The translations under genes were made by a program, and so were the position numbers. From NCBI GenBank assembly GCA_038230695.1, contig JBBRMT010000121.1, positions 1-13,744 on the forward strand: a DNA stretch of 13,744 bases, given 5' to 3'. Of the stretch, positions 13,582 through 13,744 are shown piece by piece (the first letter of the stretch is position 1; every line of letters starts with the position of its first letter). The notes under the pieces are model-generated. The model was not told the origin of the DNA and made no database searches. It saw only the letters and a program-made list of their open reading frames with translations. The stretch comes from QHBQ01 sp038230695. Lineage in GTDB: Bacteria; Chloroflexota; Chloroflexia; QHBQ01.

Positions 13582-13744
13582 ATGCGGATTTTGCACGCAC
13601 CAGTAAACATCGCCGGTATCGCTGGGCTGGTGGCGAAAGCGCAACGACGGCTGGGCTACGATGCCGTCTCGGTCGAGTATAGCTCCAAAACCTTCAATTT
13701 CGCCGCTGACCGCAGTTTGCACCTTGAGCAAGGCCACAATCGCA
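13582..13744 (+). CDS. Probable glycosyltransferase, 5' end only
   Basis: From ATG 13582, four bases after the wecC stop, 54 codons are read before the window ends. The peptide begins MRILHAPVNIAGIAGLVAKA and continues QRRLGYDAVSVEYS. This is the N-terminal strand, glycine loop and helix of GT-B glycosyltransferases (compare MRILHV..NIAG.A..LA..LR.LGHD). The ribosome site is weak (GTGGGG, 13566-13571), and the close spacing suggests translational coupling to wecC. It would be the first transferase in the cluster that could use the sugar made by the upstream enzymes. The acceptor cannot be inferred. Confidence 0.65.
   Translation, partial: MRILHAPVNIAGIAGLVAKAQRRLGYDAVSVEYSSKTFNFAADRSLHLEQGHNR

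Noticed and set aside
1..13744. CRISPR arrays, tRNA or rRNA genes, transposase genes
   Set aside because: No regularly spaced repeat array, no cloverleaf-like segment with a TTCRANYC box and no transposase motifs were seen; the repeats present are heptad arrays and short palindromes.

Overview
This 13.7 kb window comes from a moderately GC-rich bacterium (roughly 60 percent GC by eye). I infer an uncultured Chloroflexota-like lineage. The grounds are an orphan DUF433 protein, a LysM protein with a Thr/Pro/Ala-rich stalk, heptad ATTCTWC intergenic repeats and frequent CCCCTCCC...GGGGAGGG hairpins. This placement rests on general familiarity, not on a search, and is only moderately secure.

Left part (1-5158, plus strand). 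After a short leader with a good sigma-70 promoter comes a full-length mfd, the transcription-repair coupling factor. A gene for a membrane-anchored protein with two LysM domains follows, with its own promoter. A possible divergent gene on the minus strand is cut by the left edge.

Middle (5159-5930). A Nudix hydrolase gene on the minus strand converges on the LysM gene. The two are separated by a long inverted repeat of heptad units, one of which supplies the Nudix stop codon. The Nudix gene and the following sugar operon are transcribed divergently from -10 boxes that overlap.

Right part (5930-13744, plus strand). This is a nucleotide-sugar and surface-polysaccharide operon. In order it holds a UDP-GlcNAc 2-epimerase family protein, an orphan DUF433 protein, a left-handed beta-helix N-acetyltransferase with a problematic start, a DegT/DnrJ/EryC1 aminotransferase, an aldo/keto reductase, a Gfo/Idh dehydrogenase, an unrecognised single-pass membrane protein of lower GC, a UDP-sugar 6-dehydrogenase, and the first 54 codons of a probable glycosyltransferase. 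The five sugar enzymes match by family the five steps of the Wbp pathway, which makes UDP-2,3-diacetamido-2,3-dideoxy-D-mannuronic acid from UDP-GlcNAc. The order of steps and the exact substrates are inference.

Most striking to a careful reader: (i) a palindromic intergenic-type repeat lies in frame inside mfd, adding about 21 residues to an interdomain linker; (ii) the acetyltransferase reading frame starts well before any usable in-frame start codon, next to an ATGA overlap in the wrong frame; (iii) three arrays of the same heptad repeat occur; (iv) hairpin elements of one design recur in the operon gaps; (v) a low-GC orphan membrane protein has a ribosome binding site that abuts a hairpin.
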